Assembly: GCA_029721435.1 (NCBI GenBank)
Contig: CM056573.1
Location: forward strand, 6,005,501 to 6,069,500
Length of the DNA: 64,000 bases
From: Gymnothorax reevesii
Taxonomy: Eukaryota > Chordata > Actinopteri > Anguilliformes > Muraenidae
Direction of reading: 5' to 3'
The notes under the pieces are model-generated. The model was not told the DNA's origin. It saw nothing but the letters and a program-made list of their open reading frames with translations, and searched no databases. Every line of letters begins with the position of its first letter. The first letter of the stretch is position 1. Shown here piece after piece: positions 53,426 through 62,400 of the stretch. The position numbers and the translations under genes were made by a program.

Positions 53426-56400
53426 TCCCAGATTCCACTTCCTCCAGAAGGGTGTTTTTAATCTGGCCAGATGTTCTGAAGACTTTTTTTACTAGGGAAT
53501 GAATTCTTTCGTCATCCACTCCAGTTTTTGGCCGTGTTCTCCTCGGCCTTTCGTTGTACCTGAGACGTCTGGTGGGTACCTTCTTTTTTTTTTTTTAATT
53601 TTATTTTTTTTATTTTTTTTTTTAAAGGTCTGCACCTACTTGTCAATTTGTCCTGACCTTGTCTTTTTGCTAGTTCACCTCCGCCAAGGAGGTGTATGTT
53701 TTCGCCAGCATGCGTTTGTCTATTTGGTAGCAGGATATCTCAAAAACGGCCACATAGATTTTAACCAAACTTTGCAGGATGTCAGCGTAGCACAAGAGGA
53801 ACAAGTGACTAGATTTTGGCATATCTACGCCAAAGGACATCTGAGATGTAGGCCAAAGTACAAATCCTGCTATGCTGCCAGAGATTTCAAGTCTTTCCAA
53901 TGGGCATAATTTCCAATCGGCGTGCTTTTGGGTTTTGCTGCCTACCTGCTGGTGGAATGCAACAACACCCTACATCAGCCAACGAAAATAACTAATGCCT
54001 TGGCGTGGCGGAGGTGCTGCGCCCTCTGAGTGCTTTCTAATCTTAGGAGTTTTTTTTCAGCCTGCCTTATATCACTGGCAGTGGCTTTGCTTATTGGACA
54101 TCATATTGAGAGTTATTGGCTACTGATTCGAAATGAAAGTTCCACATTTGAAATCAAACCTTTAGTCCACTTCTCAATTGCCAATAGAATAATGAGGAAC
54201 AATATGGTTTCAGTTCAGACTGTCTGATTGGTCGAGACTTATGTCTTATTCACTATAACATCACAGCGCCACCTCACTATATCTGTATTCGTCCTCTACA
54301 ACAGCCATCAGACTAATGGGTGATTAGGTACTTGTTCTGTTTCTGTTAAACGAGTTATCACGGAAACCTGAGAAATCAGTTCTCCCTGTGGTTAAAAATG
54401 GATGTTTAATTTTGTCAGGTTTTAGTTTAAAGAAGAGTCTAAAGAAGAATCTGAAAAGGTGCAAATGTTAATGAGGTTAACATTACTGATTCATTTTCTC
54501 ACGATTGGGTTGTGTTGTGAAACAAAACTTTTTTTTATTTGTGGAACTGCTTTTTTGCATACCGATTACAAAAGTAAAATGGTTAATTGCAGCATCACAC
54601 CAGATGCGAAACGTAATTTTTCGCGCAACAGATTACATTCAAAGTCAATGCAAAGGCGTCTTTGCATTGACTATGAATGTAATCCGTCGCGCGAAAAATT
54701 CCGCTTCACGTCCGGTGTGAGAGCAGCTTTGTCGTTGGGTTTTGTTTGTCTGAAAACCATTAAACTGTTGCTATAAAATCAATACCGTTGTATAATAGCC
54801 ATTGAACAGCTGAGCAGCCTTTTTGTTAAAAAGTGTATCCTTGTCCATCAAACGCCTAACAGTTACCCAAAAGTTATGCCTTTTAAATTTCCTTGTGCAC
54901 TCCTGACATTTTGTTTCTTTTTCTGAAAAGAATTAAACCGAAGCTAATGTTGGCAGAAATCACTCGACCTAATTGTCTACTCGTCCTTCAATTTTGACTG
55001 CTGAAGAGTCGACAATAAAACTGGAGATGTGCATTTCCAGAGAACGTGCTGAGTGTGATGGTTCTGAATGGGCTGTCACTTATTTCCATCTGCCAGACTG
55101 ACATTTAGAGTTGGGGATCGTTTTAAATTTGGGGTTAGGGTTAGTGTTAGGCTTAGGGATAACGGTAGAGTTTGTGAAACAAGTGACAACTCACATAAAA
55201 CCAAAGCTGTTTACTGTAGATCAGATGACGTTATGTCAGTTTGGTGGATGGAACTGAGTGACGACCCTCTGAATTCACTTACAGCAGCTAATGCTCTTAC
55301 GAGCAACACTGCTGCTACTTCTCAGAAGTTCCAGGTGGGCACCGGTTTTCGCCAGCTGGTTGCTTCTGTTTACTGAGTGGGATTTGGGGAATTACTAAGT
55401 ACCTTAGTTGCTAAGGTATTGCTATTTGTTTGTTTTAGTTTATTTCTTGGTGGCAGCTGGGGCCTACGTACCGTATGTGGTATAGTTGCTAGGACATTAG
55501 TACTTGGTTGCTAAGGTGTCACTGCAGTAAGGTCATAACTATTGGCTTCTATTATATAGTTGCTGTGGTATATTTGATGATCTCTCAGGTTGTTGTAAGT
55601 GATTGTGAACGGCATGTTGATCTGTGTGCGGTAAAATTGTCATGTTTATGCTATGATGTTATGAATTCATCCTGAGGTCATACATTTGGCCTCTGAGGTG
55701 TAGTAGATTATTACTCAGGTTTGACTTGGTGGTTTCTAATTTGCTACTGCATGTTTGCCAGGGCATTATTAGATGGTTGCCTTGGCGTTGCTGGGTGGTT
55801 TCTTGGGTGTTGTTTTTGGTTGCCATGGTGGTACTGTATGGTTACTGAGGTGTTGCTGGGTGATTGCTTCGATGTTATCAGGTGGATTGGTCACTTGGGT
55901 CTGAATATGTGGCTGCTTTGGTCTGTCTGTGTGGTTGTTCGAGTATTTCAGTGAGTTTCTGAAAGGGTGACTACAGCTTAGAGTAGTGACATGAGGCCTT
56001 ATTAGATAATGCACCATTGTGTTTTTATTGGAACTATGCAATATTACTTCATATATTAACGCTACCGAAGCCAGATCTTGCGACTACCCTCTCCAGGTCA
56101 GACCACTGAATTTTGATGGGCAGTAAGTCCGGAGAATGAGACTGCGTTTGGAGAGCATGGATGCTGTTTTCAGTTTACCATCTCTGTGTGAGTGTTAATG
56201 CATCTTATTTTCCTGTGTCCTCCTTGAAAATCCATCGATGACTCCACCTCTTAAGAGTGGAATTCATGAAGCCGCTAATCTAATTTAATGCCCTTGGTCC
56301 ACCCCCCCCAAAATAGATGACTGTGTTTAGGCTACTGTATTAATGTCACACAATGATAAATATCTTTGTTCACACATCGGGATGACTGCTAATTCCAGGA

Positions 56401-59400
56401 TAGGTTAAGGGGAACCGTGGCGGCTTGGTTTGTGGCTCTGCCGCATTTGTTGGTCGTTTTGTTGCCTCAGATCTGGGTTCTCAGCGCTCTGCACACTTCC
56501 TGCACTTTTATATTTATGTAATGCGCTTTTTATCGAAAGCTGTGCGCCGCGCATTATCGATGATTTGGACACTCTGCTGCTCCTTGCGTGTAGTCTACAG
56601 GAGAAGGCGTTGCCTGGCAGCTGTGCTCACCTCACTGAGATGTGCTACTGGTGTTTCAGGCTGGTTGTCATGGTAACTGTGCAGTCTCCCTCCCGCTCCC
56701 CATCTCTCCGGCTGCTTGACTGATTGAATTCTGGTTGGTGATGCGGCTATTTTTAGCACTTATTTCTCCCTCTGCAGACACACAGAGCTGTGCTAAGTCT
56801 TTAGCGTGAAATGTAATGTAGGGCACTGAGAGAGTAAATATTTAAGTACAGGCCCAATGCTGATTGGAAGCACAATCTTTTTTTATGTCGGTTGATTATG
56901 AATCATAACTGATTATAAGGGAATTCATTAAAATTTTAGCATCTTTCAGCAAATGGAACATCTTATCGTGCTGATGTTCCGCGGTACATTTCCTGACTTT
57001 ACCAGTCTCTCATAATTCTGTTTTTTTTTTTTTTTCTTGGCAAGTAATATTTTTGGATATTCGAAAGGTAGGTCCATTAAATTATTATGAAAAAGCCTGT
57101 AATTTTCCATGAGTTTCAAGCCATTCGCTGCCTGTTATTCTCTCCCGTCTGAAGTACAGCCAGGGTTGAATGGGCGTCTCCTCTATAAAGGTGAGCTTCG
57201 CTCTGATTGGCCAGCAAACAGAACTAAGGACCCCTTACAACATGTGTCTGCGTATGGTGAATAATGCATCAAAATCCTTGGGGTAAACCAGCCATAGTCT
57301 TTAAATACACATGAACTGATTTCCTGCTAAACCTCATATATGTGCTGGCTCAGCAGTGTTGAGTGTGGCACTTGCATAAAATAACAAAGGTGATATTCAG
57401 TCCTCATAAAAGTTTAACTGTTTGTGGAATTCAGTGTAAATATAAACAAAAATCAAGAGTTACTCCAGCTAAATAGTGTATAATTACCGATTCCAAGTTA
57501 AAAGTTTTTTGCAAATCTGGTTCATACTTGCCAACATGGATTAACTTAGCAGGAAGTTTGTTGACTAACACAAAATAGCATGAGTGCGCTTTGGGGGTAA
57601 AGGTTGGGACTTGGAGACTGGCTTTATGAGTGAGCTGGCTGCGCACACTGTGCCGGGGGCTTAAACTTTACACAGCAGGTCTTTTTGTGGTCTCTTAAAC
57701 GGCAAGAATTTCCAAACACACTTTTCAAACACTGATTTGGAGGGGGGATCTCAGGAACGGGTACACTCGTCTCTTTTTTTAACCCTCTTAATGCTCAGTT
57801 AGTGGCCAATTTGAGCGAGATGTTCGTGCCGGCGCCATTACAGTAATTGCTCTGGGATTTGATTGCTTAATTTCTACCTTCCCTTCCTCCCCAGTCATTT
57901 TCATTTAGCGCATAAGCACCCTCTCGTGCGCCGCGCTACGCGCTCACCTCTCAGAAGGGCAGCGGCAATCGCGGTACGTTGCCAGGCAACCGGCCGCCCT
58001 TTTGTTTTGACGCCTGGATGGAAACTGTGCTGGGGGAGGTGGCACCAGGCTGCCTGTTCTCATTCTGACCTTTTAACAATTACCTGAGAGGAGAAAATAA
58101 AGATGGAGGGAGGTGGGGGTGGGGGTCGGCGTGGATGCGGAGGTGGAGGACAGTGTTGCACTCGTCTCGGCTGCTCTTCTGGGGTCCCCCGACAGACCAC
58201 CCCCCCCCGTCAGACCTTCATTTCCGCTCTTCTTTCAGGAGCAGCGAGGGGTGGGGGGAGCATTTGTTATGCTTTGTGTCCCGCACATATTAACCTCTTG
58301 CTGGTAGATGTTTTTTTTTCTGCCAAACCGTACCACTCAGTGTATTATTTTTATGAATAAACTTAAATAATGTATCCCCTGCAGTTTATCGGACGCACTT
58401 CGATCGACCTAGCAACGGACGTTCTTTGATCCACTTGGCAACAGAGTTATTGTTTACATTTTTCTTGGGGTTAGATTGTTTCGGGGTAGGATTATTGTAC
58501 TTTCCTTAACGTTTAACGTCTTCGCTATATATATGAATGTCACGTGATTACGTCCAGAAAGGCAACTGTGTGTTTCCAAAATTGCAGGTATCCCTAAATA
58601 ATTTCTAAAATGTAACAAAGATTCCTCTTGAAATGAAACTAGACACCAATTGGGCATACACTCGGGCTACGCTTAACCTAGATAGAATACGGGTGACGGA
58701 CCTCTAAAGCTTATGGTTAATTTCCAATTCTCAACATGGATAGATAGATGGATAGAGAGATGGATAGAGGAAACGATAGACCTAGACTCAAGCTACCTTG
58801 CAACAAAAACACACGTTTTGTGTTAGCTGACTGTTCATTAACCGTATCCGTGGTAACAGTAGAGACTTCAGCAAGTGTATGAATTATAGCGCTCCACCGT
58901 TAAGCCAGTAGTGACAGAAATGTCTTCTGACAGTCAGAAGGGTGAGTGTGTGCATTATACTGAGTGCTGAAACTGAACTCTGCCTCACTTCAATTCCACA
59001 AACATCAGTGCTGGGCTGAGCAGGAGGCTACTGGAGAAATTTGCGAGTAAAAACAGTATTTATCGTGCATTGATTTAAAATGTAAAGTAAAGTATTGTAT
59101 GCTGGAAGACCTGGGTAGAATGAAAGTGGTGGCCGGTGGCTGAGACCAAAGAGATCCAGTAGAGAGAGTAAAATTTACTTCATAACGTGACTTGAGTACT
59201 GTAGAGCCAGAGCTATACATCTCTCTTTTGTATGCCTGGAGATCTACTGTAGTGGTCCATGTTGAATTTGAGTGCCTTTCTAAAGGGCGTAAAATGCTAA
59301 TAAAATTCAAGAGGGCTGATTTGAAAGGTGTGTTCTTTCTCTACTAGATTGAAAATGGTACAGTGCATTATTTGTTGATCTAACGAGTGACTTCAGTTGC

Positions 59401-62400
59401 TTATTGAAAATGTACAATTTGCTATACAATGGCTGCAGTTCAACAATGGTCAACTGTTTACCAGTATAGTATCAGCATGTCCTTTAGTCGCACTCATTTA
59501 GTGTTTCGGCACTAAAGATACCAGTGAGTCAAGTCTCGCGAGTGGAAATTTCCCCAGTTCCTCCATTACATAGGTTTTCAGCTGCACAATTGTTGGGTCC
59601 CTTCTTTGCCATACATTTTGCTTCATAGTGTGTTGCACATTTTCTTTCAAAAGAAGGATTGGAATGGTAGGCAGGTCAGTCCAACACCCACACTCCCTTC
59701 ATGCTGCCATGCCCTCGTTATCCATGCAGAATGTGGTTTGCACATTGTTTCACTGTAAAATGCGGGAATATTTCTGGAATAGGTAACCTCTAAATGGCTG
59801 CAAGCTTATGCATCTTTTGGCTAATTGGTGATCCTCGACCCATCTTTGCTCATGAGGGATAAAGCCTTTTTCGGAGACTCGCTTTGTACTGGAGTGGATG
59901 GACGAGATTTACTGTGTTGAACCCCATGGGGTTTCCCCGTCAGTCTATTGGAGTCTTCCAATAGTGCATGTTTTTTCCAGGTTGGTGGAAACCAGAGTAC
60001 CTGACCGAAACCCTCGTAATATTACGGGGAGAACGTGCACTGAGGAGGTTGTGGGTTCAAGGTTCCAGTACCCCTCTATTGTGAGGCGCCAGCACTAACC
60101 ACTGCGCCACCATAATCTATATCATTTTAGCACGTTGATCATTTGTGCGTATTCTGGGTGATCAGACAGTCTGGAGGTCTACCTCTTATTCATCGAACCG
60201 CAGTTACGCAAGGAGCGTTTTATTTCTGAAACCTCCAGACTGCCAGGTGCTGGTGTTTTACTGCGAGAGGGAGACGCGTATCGAAGCAAGCGCACGGAAT
60301 CCACTCGCAGCAGTGCAGTGCTGTTGGAAATCACCGGAGCATTCGTTGGTGGCAATAGAACCATGTTCACTCTGTGTAAACGGAAGCGAATCCATTGGTG
60401 CAATTTTGGCAGTTGGATGGGGCACAGCTTTAGCCAGCTGCCCTCCCAGCGCTCACAGCGGACATGTCTCTCCACTGCTCTAATCAGAGCAGTGTTTTTT
60501 TTAGGCAGTCGTGGTGTCTGGTTCTGCTTTAATCAAATAGTGAAAGTGATTTTTACATTATCATAGACTGAAAAGAATACAGAAGTGTGACCGAGTGTGT
60601 TTCCAGTCTCTTGTGAAGTGTGACTGTTGATTTCCGCAGTACAGTGTTCGTTCTCCTGTGACCGAGAGGGTCCCTCCATCTCTGGTGTCCCTGTTTAAGG
60701 AGAAACACGCCTCGCTCTCGTCCCTTTACATCAGCCGTCGCACAGCGAGCCCTGTGGCACAAAATGGCCGCCTCACACCTCACCGGCTGCTGCTGCGCCA
60801 TAATAAAAGCTCAGACTCTGTTTAAGCCAAAAGTGCCAGAGACAAATCCATTCTCATTCACTGGATACGGTTCTGAGAATTTGTTTTCATTTTGAGATTA
60901 TTGAAATGGCCTCCATTTATGTTCGCTGATAGTCGCACGACCGGTGTTCAATCCCCAAAATAATGTTCAAAGACGAGGGTTTGGGTGCCTTTCTGTGTGG
61001 CCTGATCCTGTGGCGGACTCATGTCAACACTCATCTGTTTCATCTATTTTTCATGACTACAAACAAACAGTTTTTTATAAAATTGGTATGAATTCGAATG
61101 TATACGACAATAAGTTGACCTTTTAAATTTTATCTGAAATAGAACTTTGTCTACTATTTGTAATATAAGATGGTTTACTTGGTATCATTTGAATTTTCTT
61201 TGATCTTTTGGAGAGAGACTAAAAACAAACTGATGAACAAGCTAAGGTTTCCCAAAAGCAGAGGTTTGTGAAAACAAAATTTTGCACTCTGTGATTTTGA
61301 AGCGGAGGTTTAATAAACTCATCAGCCCATTGGACCAGTGTGTTCTGTATTAAACTGGTCACTGCTGTTCAGTCCAGAACTTTCAAAGATGCGTCGCGTT
61401 GAATTCTGATGTCGACCTCTGTGTCTTCTGTGAGCAGAACAAAGATTCAAGTCTGGTGTCTGTGATGGGGTTACCATTTTGGCTTCGAAAAAGGACACTA
61501 AGGCTTTGTGTTCACTTCACCTTGTCTGTCATGGGGAATCGTCCCATTAAGCCAAGGATATCAGCGAAACTCGTGTTGAATAATTCAGTGGGAAGTTCTG
61601 TTAAAGAATCACAAGGTACAGGGGTTTTAAAGGTCTGTAAATTTATAGTCACTGCAGTCGCCATTATTTTTGTCCCAGCGCTCATGTTTCTAATCTAAGC
61701 CAGGCTTGGTGGGATGTTCTGACTGGAGTGACGCCGTCTGCCCCGAACGATATTAAGATTTTAATTTTTCACGATGAGCCGGCGTGGAGCTGCTCAGCGT
61801 GACTGGTCTCCAGCAGTCCCGTCGCCATGGCGATGCCACGGGAGGCCATCTGTCCCCCGCGGAGGTGCCCTTTTAAAATGAAATGGCAGCCTCCATTATT
61901 CGCTTGCGCTCTTACCTGCCGAGGCCCCTGATGAAGCCTCTGAGGTTGACCGGGGTCAGCTGAATGCCCGCAGCACGCTCTCAATCACATTCTGAACGGC
62001 GTGTTCTTCTCAGAGATTCGCCGCTCTGTCTTCTCCGTAGATCGGTTCAGCTCCCAATTTTGCCGTTCACGAGCACTTCAGCGTCCCTCCTCCTGTGCTC
62101 ACAGAGCTTTATGTCCTGGCTACACCACTCTCAATATTAGACGTAGAAGTGCTCTGCGGTTGTCCCTGAAGAACATTTCGCGAATGTTTTTTTTTTTTTT
62201 TTTTTTTTTTTTGAGTCCACAGACCAGTTGGTTGTATGGACTGTTGTCATGCCTCTCTGGGTAGCCGCCACCTGTAGTTTTCAAGCTATAGCCCCCAAAA
62301 ACAATGCTATCGCTTTGGTATTATATGCCTATACGTATGAGGTTCATGTATGCCTGATTGTTTGGGCCAATTTGACCTTTGACCTTGAAAGAGTGATCTT

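Noticed and set aside
55125..55165. Telomere-like GGGTTAGGGTTAG
   Set aside because: Only two perfect TTAGGG-like units; too short to call an interstitial telomere.
57863..58360. Open frames in the CpG-rich island (Gly- and Arg-rich)
   Set aside because: No family resemblance, no matching splice phases; composition alone explains the open frames.
60619..60815. Possible extra talpid3 exon after CCGCAG at about 60639
   Set aside because: In the phase required by exons 8 and 9 it meets a stop (GTTTAA), and no good donor follows. More likely non-coding, possibly a conserved element.
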